A stretch of 53,095 bases of DNA. It comes from Elusimicrobiota bacterium (lineage in GTDB: Bacteria > Elusimicrobiota > Elusimicrobia > UBA1565). Below, piece by piece: positions 1-7,774 of the stretch; the stretch's first letter is position 1, and each line of letters opens with the position of its first letter. The DNA lies in the NCBI GenBank assembly GCA_003450735.1, contig DMEZ01000034.1, positions 822 to 53,916 on the forward strand, read 5' to 3'. The position numbers and the translations under genes were made by a program. The notes beneath the pieces are model-generated. The model did no database searches and was not told the DNA's origin. It saw only the letters and a program-made list of their open reading frames with translations.

Positions 1-990
1 GACGCCGATGAGGAGCGCGGCCCCCATCATGTCCCGCGCGCCGGCGACGAAGGACTCGACGACGGCGTTCAGGCTTTTGCCGCCGAGCCCCCCGGAGAGG
101 ATGCCCAGCGCGAAGAAGAGGCCCGCGAGCTCCTTGATGCCCCAGTGCCATGAGATCACCCCGACCGGCAGGGCGGCGAAGCCGGCCGCCAGGACGAGCA
201 GGATGACCTTGCGCCGGCCGTCCAGGGCGAAGCCGCCGCCCTCCCCGGCCGCCAGATAGCCGCTCCGGATGGCCTTGTCGCTCTCGTAGACGGCGCTCGA
301 CGCCGGGTTTTTGCGCACGCGGGCGGCGTAGAGCATCGTATAGACGATCCCCGTCCCGACCATCGCCGTCCACACGATGAGCCGGTAGCCCAGCCCGGAG
401 AAGAGGGGCAAACCCGCGACCCCCTGGGCGATGCCCACGGTGAAGGGGTTGAAGAAGGCCCCGCAGAAGCCGAGGACCGTGCCGAGGTAGACGATGCAGA
501 CCCCGGTGATGGAGTCATAGCCGATGGCGACCGCCATCGGCACGACCACGCCCACGAAGGGCAGCACCTCCTCGTACATCCCGAAAATGCCCCCCGCCAG
601 CCCGAAGAGCGACATGAGCACGGGGATGAGGAACGCCTCGCGCCCCTTGAGCGAGAGGGCCGCCTTGTGGATGCCGGCCGAGAGCGCGCCCGTGTCCTTG
701 ATGATGTTGAACGCCCCGCCGATGATGAAGAGGAGCACCAGGATCTCGGCCGCCTCCATCATCCCGCTGAAGGGGACGAGGGCCAGCTCGGGCAGGCCCT
801 GGGGCCGGTGCGGCACGCGCTGGTAGGAGCCGGCCACGGCCACCTGGCGCCCGTCCTTCTCGACCCGCTGGTACTCCCCGCCCGGAAGGACGTAGGTCGC
901 GGCCGCGGCAAAGAGCACGATGCCGAAGAGGATGACCAGAGGGTGCGGCATCTCGACCTTCTTCAGCCGTTCGAGCAGGGAGGCGGCCAT
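1..990 (-). CDS. YfcC/DcuC-family membrane transporter, partial (C-terminus outside window)
   Basis: I translated the minus strand from an ATG at 990 and it stays open to base 1, giving 330 codons and no stop, so the gene continues beyond the left edge. It starts MAASLLERLKKVEMPHPLVI, followed by a hydrophobic helix ending in a Y-LPGGEY-type motif. Many membrane segments follow, with the conserved segments GGIFGMYEEVLPF and GFCGAFFNPFTVGIAQG. These features match the YfcC branch of the DcuC superfamily, whose members are thought to carry C4-dicarboxylates or basic amino acids. The substrate cannot be read from the sequence. The start lies 4 nt after the SDR stop, so it is probably translationally coupled and the last visible gene of the topoisomerase VI-SDR operon. 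Confidence 0.85.
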   Translation of the reverse strand, partial: MAASLLERLKKVEMPHPLVILFGIVLFAAAATYVLPGGEYQRVEKDGRQVAVAGSYQRVPHRPQGLPELALVPFSGMMEAAEILVLLFIIGGAFNIIKDTGALSAGIHKAALSLKGREAFLIPVLMSLFGLAGGIFGMYEEVLPFVGVVVPMAVAIGYDSITGVCIVYLGTVLGFCGAFFNPFTVGIAQGVAGLPLFSGLGYRLIVWTAMVGTGIVYTMLYAARVRKNPASSAVYESDKAIRSGYLAAGEGGGFALDGRRKVILLVLAAGFAALPVGVISWHWGIKELAGLFFALGILSGGLGGKSLNAVVESFVAGARDMMGAALLIGV

Positions 991-994
991 TGCG

Positions 995-1771
995 TCAGTG
1001 GATGTCGGTCCCGCAGTCGATGCGGACCACCTGCCCCGTGATGCCGTCGGCCTTATCCGAGAGCAGGAAGGCCACGAGGTCGGCCACCTCGGCGGGCCGG
1101 AGCAGGCGCCTCAGCGGGACGGTGGAGAGCACGCTCTTGAGCAGTTCGGCGCGGTCCATCTTGAACTTGGCGGCCAGGACGTCCAGGGTGTCCTTCTGGA
1201 ACATGTCCGTGTCGGTCGCCCCGGGGCAGACGCAGTTGGCGTTGATGCCGTGGCGGGCGACCTCCTTGGCCAGGGCCTTCGTGAAGCCGATGAGCGCGGC
1301 CTTGGAGGCGGAGTAGGCGCTCGCCATCGCGGTGCCCATCGTCCCGGACACCGAGGCGACGTTGACGATCTTGCCCATCTTGTTGCCCGACATGTGGCGC
1401 ACGGCCTCGCGGCAGGTCAGGAAGGGCCCGGTGGCGTTGACGGCCAGGACCCGGTCCCAGTCCGCGCGGCTCGTGTCGAGCACCGGGCAAGCCAGGCCCA
1501 GCCCGGCGTTGTTGACGAGGCCGTCGAGGCGCCCGTAGCTCTCCAGGGCGCGCATGAAGGCGGCCTTCACGGCCTCCTCGTCGGCGACGTCGCCCGGGAG
1601 GGCCAGCACCTCGCCGGACTGCTCCAGCTCGGCCTGGGCCTTGCCGAGGCGCTCAGGGTCGCGGGCCGTGATGGCGAGCTTCGCCCCCTCCTTGAGGAGG
1701 GCCTTGGCGATGGCCAGGCCGATGCCCCGGGAGGCCCCCGTCACCAGCACGACCTTGCCTTGCAGCATCAT
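995..1771 (-). CDS. SDR-family NAD(P)-dependent oxidoreductase (FabG-like)
   Basis: This 258-aa classical short-chain dehydrogenase/reductase would be cytosolic and reduce or oxidise a keto/hydroxy substrate with NAD(P). The Rossmann motif TGASRGIG is at residues 11-18, NNAG at 87-90, the catalytic Ser near 140, and YSASK with Tyr153 and Lys157. The C-terminal loop (ITGQVVRIDCGT) is typical of FabG and related reductases. A substitution at the usual G-G-x-T end (RIDCGT) is minor. The start is a double ATG preceded by a G-rich Shine-Dalgarno (GGGGGG). It begins 10 nt after the topoisomerase VI A stop. The substrate is not predictable. 3-oxoacyl-ACP reductase, hydroxybutyrate dehydrogenase or another family member are all possible. 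Confidence 0.9.
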   Translation of the reverse strand: MMLQGKVVLVTGASRGIGLAIAKALLKEGAKLAITARDPERLGKAQAELEQSGEVLALPGDVADEEAVKAAFMRALESYGRLDGLVNNAGLGLACPVLDTSRADWDRVLAVNATGPFLTCREAVRHMSGNKMGKIVNVASVSGTMGTAMASAYSASKAALIGFTKALAKEVARHGINANCVCPGATDTDMFQKDTLDVLAAKFKMDRAELLKSVLSTVPLRRLLRPAEVADLVAFLLSDKADGITGQVVRIDCGTDIH

Positions 1772-1781
1772 GAGCCCCCCG

Positions 1782-2882
1782 CTAGTCGAGCCAGTCCCGG
1801 TCCTTGAGCTTCTTGGGCAGGTACTTCTTGGTCAGGTACTGGAAGTCCTTGTTGGCCAGGGCGTCGAGCTCGTACTTGAGCCCCGAGGCGAGCATGCGCT
1901 TGATCTCCTTCTGCCACTCCTTCTTCTGGAACCAGGGGTAGTTCAGGATCTCCTTGGCGCGGGCGACGTCCTTCTCGTTGAGCTTGATGCCCACGTTGCG
2001 GGGCAGGCCGTAGATCTCGGGGTCCTCGCTCGAGAGGCCGATGAACTTGGCCTTCGGGATGGCCATGCGCTGGCTCTCGAAAGCCAGGTTGATGGAGCCC
2101 TGCTTGACCACCGAGTAGATGTAGTAGCCCCAGGGGTCGTTGTCCACCAGCACGTAGACCGGGAGCTTCTTCTCCTCGTTCAAGCGCCGGGCCAGGCGCC
2201 GGACGCCGCGCGGGGGCTGGCCGTTGCCGGTGAGGAGCACGCAGTTGTACTTCTTCCAGAACTTATCCTCGGCGAGGCGGTTCCACTGCGTGCCCTTCTC
2301 GACGAGGAGCACGAAGTCCGCGGTGCATTTCTGGATCTGCACGTCCTCCGGCTCCACGATGGAGGGCACCGAGTAGCCGCCCTTGCCCAGCTTGGCGCAG
2401 TCCACCCGGTCGCCGTCGTCGACCACCACCAGGGGGCCGATGACCGTGCCCGCGTTCTCCGCGCGCACGTGGAGCTCCTCGCGCAGGGCCGCCAGGGTCA
2501 CCTCGAGGTCCTCGATGATGGGGTCGGACTCGTTCTGGTTGTCGAAGGTGTTCTCGTGGGAGTCCGAGATGGTGTGCTTGGCGCGGTAGTAGATCTCCCT
2601 GAGCGAGGTCGTGAGGTCCGCGCGCTGGAGCTCGGCCAGGGCGTCGCCCACGAGCATCGTCTGCATGAACTTCTTGGCCATGCCCACGTTGAAGAAGGTG
2701 CGGGCCTGCCGGTTCTTCCCCATCTCGATGATGCCCTTGCTCTCGTTGAACTTGACGTTGGAGAGGGCCCGCACGGGGATGGAGACCTCGGGGTCCCGGC
2801 CGCGCTCCGCGGCCGCGATGACGAGGTCCGCCAGGCCGACCAGCCGCTTCTCGACGCTGCCCGTTGTCTTACTTCTTGCCAT
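1782..2882 (-). CDS. top6A: DNA topoisomerase VI subunit A (Spo11-like)
   Basis: This 366-aa protein is the DNA-cleaving subunit of a type IIB topoisomerase, which passes one duplex through a transient double-strand break in an A2B2 enzyme. The winged-helix (5Y-CAP) active-site motif SLREIYYR is at residues 93-100, with Tyr99 the likely nucleophile. The Toprim fold shows Glu195 in LLVEKGTQ and the metal-binding pair Asp247/Asp249 in VLVDNDPWG. Length matches archaeal subunit A. Its start lies inside the end of the B-subunit gene (14-nt overlap), so the two are translationally coupled, as expected for a stoichiometric complex. Topoisomerase VI is standard in archaea and plants but patchy in bacteria, so ancient lateral acquisition is plausible. 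Codon use looks like its neighbours. Confidence 0.96.
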   Translation of the reverse strand: MARSKTTGSVEKRLVGLADLVIAAAERGRDPEVSIPVRALSNVKFNESKGIIEMGKNRQARTFFNVGMAKKFMQTMLVGDALAELQRADLTTSLREIYYRAKHTISDSHENTFDNQNESDPIIEDLEVTLAALREELHVRAENAGTVIGPLVVVDDGDRVDCAKLGKGGYSVPSIVEPEDVQIQKCTADFVLLVEKGTQWNRLAEDKFWKKYNCVLLTGNGQPPRGVRRLARRLNEEKKLPVYVLVDNDPWGYYIYSVVKQGSINLAFESQRMAIPKAKFIGLSSEDPEIYGLPRNVGIKLNEKDVARAKEILNYPWFQKKEWQKEIKRMLASGLKYELDALANKDFQYLTKKYLPKKLKDRDWLD

Positions 2883-4830
2883 GGCCCCGCCCCCGCTTGG
2901 TTTTGACCGCCTTCTTCGCAGGCTTCCCCGCGCCCTTCTTCGCAGGCTTCTTCGGCTCGGGCTCCTGGACCGCCTCGACGGGAGCCGGAGCCTCCGGCAC
3001 CGCCGGCGCCGCCACAGGCGCCTCGCCGCTCATGTCCGGCACGTCCCCCTCGACCCCGTCCGCCGTGACGATGATGGAGTCCGGCAGGCCCTCGGGGCCG
3101 CCCTTCTTGCCCAGGATCTCGTCGGTCTTCTCGCCGCCGGTCTTCTTCATGGCGATCTTGAGGAGCTGGCTTTTGAGCTTCTCGGCCGCGAGCCGCCCTC
3201 CCTTGAGGCGCTTGCAGGCCTCGACGACCTCCTCGATGTAGAGCTCGAAGATGTTGCGCCGGTGGAACTCGCTCTTGGCATGCTCCTTGCGCTTGAGGAA
3301 CACCCCCAGGCGCCGGCCGCACTCCTGCATGGCCAGCTTGATCTCCTTGCGGATCTCGTCGTAGTCGGCGATGGCTTCCTTGGACTCGCTGGTGAAGGGG
3401 ACCCACACCGAGGCCATATGGACGAAGATGACCATGGGGCCGGCGGGCAAAGCGCCCCGGGACTGGGAGATGCCGTAGTTGCGCCAGGCGGTCTCGAGCA
3501 CCGCCTGGAAGGTGGCGCAGGCCGACTGCTGGTAGAGCAGCGGCACCCGGTTCGCGTAGCGGATGACCCGGGCGAGCTCGACCTCCTTGTCGGAGCCTTC
3601 GCCCTCGGCCAGGGGCGCCTTCTTCTGCTCGGGCGTCCCCACCTGGGGGCCCTTGCCGAAGGCGATGCCGGCTTCGATGACGAAGGGGTTGCCCCGGTAG
3701 ACGGCCGGCGGCCGGGTCACGGCCGTGTAGAAGTCGCCCTTGATCTGCTTGTAGAGGCCGGTGAGGATGGCCTTCTCGCCGATGGGCGAGATGCAGTTGG
3801 TCGGCGGGGCCATGATCTTGGTGGCCTGGATGGCCTTGTAGAGCTTCTCCGCGTCCTGGCCCATGATGTTGCGGGGCTTGGACTTGGGCGAGAGGCCCGC
3901 GGTCGTGCAGATCTCCTCGGCCACCCGGGGGGACACCCGGCTGAAGTCGCTCGACAGGAAGCCCGAGAGCCAGTGGCTCTTGGTGTCGTGCAGCATCTTG
4001 AGCAGGATGCCGAACTCGATGCCGTAGGGGTGCGGCTTGATCTCGCGCGGGGGGGTGGGGAGGACGTGGAAGGTGCGGGGGTAGACCCGGGTCTCGCCCT
4101 CCGGCGTGACGTAGACGATCTTCACGTGGGGGTTGGCGATGGCGGTCAGCTCGATGTACTCGTCCACCGAGGCCCGGCCCTTCTGGTAGCGCCCCTCCAT
4201 CTCGATGGTGACCTGGGTGCCGCGGTGGTTCTCCCACTCGATCTGCTTCTTCTCGAGGATGCGCGGCTCGTTGGTCTTGGTGTTGATCTGCACCTCGAAG
4301 TAGTGGGCGGGGTTCTTCTCGCCGGTGCGGGAGATGATCTGGACGGGCTTGCCGGTCGTGAGCTGGCCGTACATGCCCGCGGCCGAGATGCCGATGCCCT
4401 GCTGGCCGCGGCTCATGCGCAGGCGGTGGAACTTGGAGCCATAGAGGAGCTTGGCGAAGATGCGCGGGATGTGCTCGCGCACGATGCCCGGGCCGTAGTC
4501 CACCACCGTGACGCGGAAGCGGTTCGCCTGGGCCACGGCGACCGGGGCCTGGCCCTCCGGGGTGACGGCCTCGATCTTGACGTCCACCTCGGGGAGGATG
4601 CCGGCCTCCTCGCAGGCGTCGAGGGCGTTGTCGACGGCCTCCTTGACGCAGGTGAGCAGGGCCTTGCGGGGGCTGTCGAAGCCGAGCAGGTGCCGGTTCT
4701 TGGTGAAGAACTCGGAGACCGAGATCTCCCGCTGCTTGGCGCCCATCTCGACGGCGGAGAGACCCTTGGGTGGGGCCTTCTTGGGCGCGGGCGGGGGCGT
4801 CGGTTCCGGCTTCAGGGTGGTCTTGTTCAT
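2869..4830 (-). CDS. top6B: DNA topoisomerase VI subunit B (GHKL ATPase)
   Basis: This ATPase subunit dimerises on ATP binding to drive strand passage by subunit A. I chose the ATG at 4830 (653 aa). An upstream ATG at 4905 would add 25 residues that lie inside the LysR gene end and do not look conserved. The N-terminal ~25 residues are Pro/Lys rich. The GHKL Bergerat fold shows EAVDNALDA (Glu64, Asn68), DYGPGI (Asp111) and GQQGIGISAAG near 142-152. The transducer domain follows, with PSNC-like and KYxG-type segments. The last ~60 residues are a basic Lys/Ala/Pro tail (KKPAKKGAGKPAKK), probably a DNA-binding extension not needed for catalysis. It overlaps top6A by 14 nt. Confidence 0.95.
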   Translation of the reverse strand: MNKTTLKPEPTPPPAPKKAPPKGLSAVEMGAKQREISVSEFFTKNRHLLGFDSPRKALLTCVKEAVDNALDACEEAGILPEVDVKIEAVTPEGQAPVAVAQANRFRVTVVDYGPGIVREHIPRIFAKLLYGSKFHRLRMSRGQQGIGISAAGMYGQLTTGKPVQIISRTGEKNPAHYFEVQINTKTNEPRILEKKQIEWENHRGTQVTIEMEGRYQKGRASVDEYIELTAIANPHVKIVYVTPEGETRVYPRTFHVLPTPPREIKPHPYGIEFGILLKMLHDTKSHWLSGFLSSDFSRVSPRVAEEICTTAGLSPKSKPRNIMGQDAEKLYKAIQATKIMAPPTNCISPIGEKAILTGLYKQIKGDFYTAVTRPPAVYRGNPFVIEAGIAFGKGPQVGTPEQKKAPLAEGEGSDKEVELARVIRYANRVPLLYQQSACATFQAVLETAWRNYGISQSRGALPAGPMVIFVHMASVWVPFTSESKEAIADYDEIRKEIKLAMQECGRRLGVFLKRKEHAKSEFHRRNIFELYIEEVVEACKRLKGGRLAAEKLKSQLLKIAMKKTGGEKTDEILGKKGGPEGLPDSIIVTADGVEGDVPDMSGEAPVAAPAVPEAPAPVEAVQEPEPKKPAKKGAGKPAKKAVKTKRGRGHGKK

Positions 4831-4885
4831 AGTTCGATGCGGATAGCTTACGAAAAACCGACGGGGGAAGGCTATTTCCCCCTCT

Positions 4886-5788
4886 TCACTCGACCTGAAA
4901 ATCATCCAGCAGGGTCTGGACCGCGGCCTGGAGAACCGTGATGGGATTCGGATGCTTCCCGGTCGCGAACCAGACCGGCTCGATGATCCCGATGGGACGC
5001 TGGTGCAGCTGCACCAGCCTGCCAGCCCGCAGGTCGTCCTTGACCGACAGGCGGTTCAACAGCGCCACCCCCCTTCCGCGCAAAGCCAACTGCCTGACCA
5101 GATGGGCGTCCTCGATCTCGGCCGCGATGGAGACGTCGATCCCATGCCGGAGCAGGAACCGGTCGACCTCCTTGCGGACCGGGTTCCCGGGCGCTCTCAT
5201 CAGCAAGGGCAGGCTCGAGAGATCGCGCGGGAATCTCTTGAAGCCTCGCAGAAGCGCCGGCGTTCCGACGAACACGACCGGGACGCGGGCTTTCATCCGC
5301 CCGATGAAGTCCCGCCCCAGCGAGCGCGAGAGGTCCACATCGGTGATGAGCACATCCAGCATGTGACGGGCCAACCGCTCTTCCAGGTCTTGGAGGCCTC
5401 CCCCGAAGACGAAGATGCGCAGGCCGCGGGCCGCCCGCTCGAGATGGTCCAGCATCCGCAGGACGATCGCCCGCGGGACGGTATCCTGGATGCCGATGTG
5501 GAGGATCGGCGGGGCTCCCCGCGGCTCCTTGCCCATCTCCGAGGCCAGCTCCTCCCCCACCGGGAAGATGCGTTCGCAATATTCGAAGACCCGCCGCCCC
5601 TCCGGCGTCAAAGCGACGCCCTTGTGGGAGCGGTCGAGCAGCCTCCGGGACAGGGAGCGTTCCAGCTCCTTGAGCTGGAGGCTCAGCGTCGGCTGGGCGA
5701 GCAGCAGCTTCTTCTTGGCCGAGTGGATGCTGCCCGCCTTGACCGTCGTCCAAAAGTAATAGAGATGATGGTAGTTGATGGAAATCAT
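4886..5788 (-). CDS. LysR-family transcriptional regulator, NhaR-like
   Basis: This 300-aa LysR-type regulator has an N-terminal winged HTH (INYHHLYYFWTTVKAGSI, then AQPTLSLQLKELE) and a two-lobe effector-binding domain from about residue 90. The NYHHLYYFW start is characteristic of the NhaR branch, which responds to sodium/pH in enterobacteria. The effector here is unknown. It lies 55 nt upstream of top6B in the same orientation, so it may sit in the same transcript. An AT-rich region upstream of the start contains a sigma-70-like promoter and alternating AT tracts that could be its own operator. There is no transporter immediately next to it. The closest candidate target is the downstream top6-SDR-YfcC operon or the divergent SH3-pal operon. 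Confidence 0.92.
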   Translation of the reverse strand: MISINYHHLYYFWTTVKAGSIHSAKKKLLLAQPTLSLQLKELERSLSRRLLDRSHKGVALTPEGRRVFEYCERIFPVGEELASEMGKEPRGAPPILHIGIQDTVPRAIVLRMLDHLERAARGLRIFVFGGGLQDLEERLARHMLDVLITDVDLSRSLGRDFIGRMKARVPVVFVGTPALLRGFKRFPRDLSSLPLLMRAPGNPVRKEVDRFLLRHGIDVSIAAEIEDAHLVRQLALRGRGVALLNRLSVKDDLRAGRLVQLHQRPIGIIEPVWFATGKHPNPITVLQAAVQTLLDDFQVE

Positions 5789-5926
5789 TTATATATTAAA
5801 TCATATATATAGATATTATCGTCTTTACAAATACTATCCCGCCCGCTACAGTATGCTCGGAGTCGCACAAGACTCCCTCTGCACATCAGGAGTGCATCGA
5901 ACGGCGCATCGGCAGGCGGAGGGACG
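5789..5926. promoter_or_regulatory. Divergent AT-rich intergenic region between LysR and SH3 genes
   Basis: The 5789-5840 stretch is strikingly AT-rich in an otherwise GC-rich window, with runs of TATATA. On the minus strand a TTGTAA box, a 17-bp spacer and TATATG form a possible promoter for the LysR gene. On the plus strand TTTACA-17 bp-TACAGT is at 5824-5852. Divergent arrangement around a LysR gene often means an operator for that regulator in between. A near-palindrome, ATATAT-TAAATC-ATATAT, is present, but its low complexity makes it weak evidence. Confidence 0.55.
5824..5852 (+). promoter_or_regulatory. Sigma-70-type promoter for SH3-pal-slyD operon
   Basis: TTTACA at 5824-5829, a spacer of exactly 17 bp, and TACAGT at 5847-5852. 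The predicted start of transcription is near 5859, giving a leader of roughly 68 nt before the GTG at 5927. An ATG directly follows the -10 box (5853) but belongs to a short frame overlapping the real gene and is probably not used. Confidence 0.55.
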
Positions 5927-6457
5927 GTGTTCTGGACGGGAGCGTTCATCGCGGCGTTCGGCCTGGGCAGCGCGTGCTGGGGCGCTGAGTTCCGGGCCGT
6001 CGGCATCGATCGGGCCAGCGTGCGCGCCGAGCCGGGTGCCCGTGCGCGGGTGCTTTGGCAGGCGGAATTCCGCGCACCTCTCAAGATCCTCCGGCAAGAA
6101 GACGCCTGGGTCCGGGTCCAAGACTACCGCCGCAAGACAGGCTGGGTCCAGGAGAGCCTCCTCGACGACCTCCCGACCGCCATCGTCGCCGTCCAGATGG
6201 CGAACGTGCGCAAGGGGCCCGGGATGGGATTCGAGGTCGTCTGGGAGCTGGACCGCGGGTATCCCCTAAGAGTCGTGGACCGGCGAGAGGAGTGGGTCAA
6301 AGTGGCCGATCAGGATGACGTGCTGGGCTGGGTCCACGAGTCCCTGCTGTGGGGAAGGCTCGGGCAGGACCCGCAGGAAGGGCTCGACGACCTGCTGAGA
6401 ACCGACCTGGGCGTGCGTCTCCATACCGATGGCCCTCTTCTGGAGGCCTCCTTATGA
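5927..6457 (+). CDS. Exported protein with two bacterial SH3 domains
   Basis: A 176-aa protein with an N-terminal hydrophobic signal (FWTGAFIAAFGLGSACWGAEF). Two bacterial SH3 repeats follow, about residues 22-85 and 88-145. Both carry the typical pattern R.V..A.VR..PG, then W..V and GWV.ESLL. Such domains usually bind cell-wall peptides or proteins in the periplasm. The start is GTG, chosen for the GGAGGGA Shine-Dalgarno just upstream and the signal peptide. Its stop overlaps the next start (ATGA), so it is coupled to the Pal-like lipoprotein gene, which fits a shared role at the cell envelope. The region after residue 145 has no recognised domain. Confidence 0.88.
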   Translation: MFWTGAFIAAFGLGSACWGAEFRAVGIDRASVRAEPGARARVLWQAEFRAPLKILRQEDAWVRVQDYRRKTGWVQESLLDDLPTAIVAVQMANVRKGPGMGFEVVWELDRGYPLRVVDRREEWVKVADQDDVLGWVHESLLWGRLGQDPQEGLDDLLRTDLGVRLHTDGPLLEASL

Positions 6458-7032
6458 CCCGCCCCGCCCCGCTGTACGTTGTGACGCTCGCTTCGCTTCT
6501 CCTGCTGGCCTCTTGCGTCTCCAAGAGAACGCTCGTCAAGCATGCCCCCTCTGACGCTTCGCTAAGCTCCTCCGAAGCGGGAGAGGAGAGGGCCCTGGGT
6601 TTCGGGAGGACGGACGTCCAGGAGGTCGACATCCGCGGCAAAAAGTTCCAGGACGTCCAAGCCCTCCGGCCCGTCTACTTCAAGTATGACGAGTACGACC
6701 TCACGGAGGAGACCCGCGACGCCCTGGGACGGAACGCGGCCTACCTGAGCGAGCACCCTTACCTCGAGATCCTCGTGGAAGGCCACTGCGACGAGCGGGG
6801 CACGTCCGAATACAACCTCGCGCTGGGACAGCGGCGGGCGGCGGCCGCCCGGGAGCATTACATGCGGCTCGGGGTGCCCGGCCGTTCGATCGCCACCCTG
6901 TCCCTGGGCGAAGAGAAGCCCGCCTGCCTCGACCATTCCGAAGCCTGCCGGCAGCTCAACCGCAGAGCCTCCAGCAAGGCCCGATTCAAAGAAGACGGGC
7001 TCACCCTGAAGGACCGGAGCCTGTCCCCATGA
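6454..7032 (+). CDS. pal: Peptidoglycan-associated lipoprotein (Pal/OmpA family)
   Basis: A 192-aa outer-membrane lipoprotein that anchors the outer membrane to peptidoglycan. A signal peptide with lipobox LLASC gives a lipidated cysteine at residue 21. After a linker comes an OmpA-like domain (about 65-175) beginning VYFKYDEYDL. It holds the hallmark GHCDERGTSEYN and LGQRRA motifs, in which Asp and Arg bind diaminopimelate. The start at 6454 was chosen because it gives a clean lipoprotein signal and an ATGA overlap with the upstream gene. TolA, TolB, TolQ and TolR, the usual Pal partners, are not in this window. Confidence 0.93.
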   Translation: MTRPAPLYVVTLASLLLLASCVSKRTLVKHAPSDASLSSSEAGEERALGFGRTDVQEVDIRGKKFQDVQALRPVYFKYDEYDLTEETRDALGRNAAYLSEHPYLEILVEGHCDERGTSEYNLALGQRRAAAAREHYMRLGVPGRSIATLSLGEEKPACLDHSEACRQLNRRASSKARFKEDGLTLKDRSLSP

Positions 7033-7466
7033 GGACTTCCCCAGCGGTGGCCGAAGGCGTCTGCGTCCGGCTCCATTACACGCTGACGGTGGACGGCGCC
7101 GTCGTAGCCTCCACCCGGGAGGAGGGCCCCCTGAGCGTGGTGCTGGGAGCCGGACAGCTCGTCCTCGGGCTGGAGGAGCAGCTCATCGGGATGCTGGCGG
7201 GAGAGCGGCGGCGGGTGCTCGTCCCTCCCGAGCAAGGATACGGACCCAGGAACCCGGAGGCTCAGCTGAGGGTGCTCAAGAGCGAGTTCCTCAGCGTCCA
7301 GAACCTTCTGATCGGAGGGGTCGTATGGCTCCCGTGGCAGGGCCGACGCCTGGAGACGACCGTGATCGCCATCACCGACCGGGAGGTTGTCCTCGATACG
7401 AACCATCCCCTGGCTGGGAAGACCTTGCTCTATGACGTCGAAGTCCTCTCCGTGACGCCGGCCTAA
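7029..7466 (+). CDS. FKBP-type peptidyl-prolyl isomerase, SlyD-like
   Basis: A 145-aa FKBP-fold isomerase/chaperone. V-LHYTL-VDG and the LGAGQLVLGLEEQLIGM segment are typical of the SlyD FKBP domain. PPEQGYGPRNPEAQ leads into an IF (insert-in-flap) chaperone domain, and the C-terminal strand returns with DTNHPLAGK and YDVEVLSV. It lacks the His/Cys-rich metal-binding tail of E. coli SlyD. No signal peptide is seen, so it is cytosolic. Its start overlaps the pal stop (ATGA), making a three-gene operon. Its 3' end overlaps the convergent gene at 7463 by 4 bp. Confidence 0.92.
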   Translation: MRTSPAVAEGVCVRLHYTLTVDGAVVASTREEGPLSVVLGAGQLVLGLEEQLIGMLAGERRRVLVPPEQGYGPRNPEAQLRVLKSEFLSVQNLLIGGVVWLPWQGRRLETTVIAITDREVVLDTNHPLAGKTLLYDVEVLSVTPA

Positions 7467-7774
7467 CGTCCCATCAGCTTCTTGAGCTTTTTCTCGAACT
7501 CGGCGCGCAGGGCCTTGCGCGAGAGGCTCCTCTTGAGGACCACGCGGCCGAGCTCCTTGGAGCCCGGCCCGCCCTTGAGGACGGAGTAGCAGACGGTGCC
7601 GGCCTTGTCCTTGCAGGGCGCGCCCAAAAACCAGACGGCGTACTTCCCCCCCAGTTCGGTGCGCAGTTCGTAGAGGTAGGCCTCGTCCACCGGCTGGGCT
7701 TTGGCGGTGGTGGTGCTGACCTCGGCGGCGAATAGGGCGCCGCAGAGGCCGAAGGCCGCGAGGAGGAGCTTCAC
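7463..7774 (-). CDS. Small exported protein of unknown function
   Basis: A 103-aa protein starting at a GTG that overlaps the stop of the PilT-like gene (GTGA, 4 nt), which decides the start. Residues 1-26 are a signal peptide (KLLLAAFGLCGALFAAEVS). The mature part has two cysteines 7 apart (PCKDKAGTVC), which could form a disulfide, and a basic Lys/Arg-rich C-terminus. I do not recognise a family. Coupling to PilT suggests an accessory role in pilus function, but that is inference. Its 3' end overlaps the slyD end by 4 bp on the opposite strand. Confidence 0.75.
   Translation of the reverse strand: MKLLLAAFGLCGALFAAEVSTTTAKAQPVDEAYLYELRTELGGKYAVWFLGAPCKDKAGTVCYSVLKGGPGSKELGRVVLKRSLSRKALRAEFEKKLKKLMGR

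Noticed and set aside
2869..4905. Longer topoisomerase VI B from the ATG at 4905
   Set aside because: The added 25 residues overlap the LysR gene end and are not conserved in type.
5775..6269. A plus-strand frame starting right after the -10 box near 5853
   Set aside because: It overlaps the SH3 gene in another frame and has no domain or ribosome-binding site.
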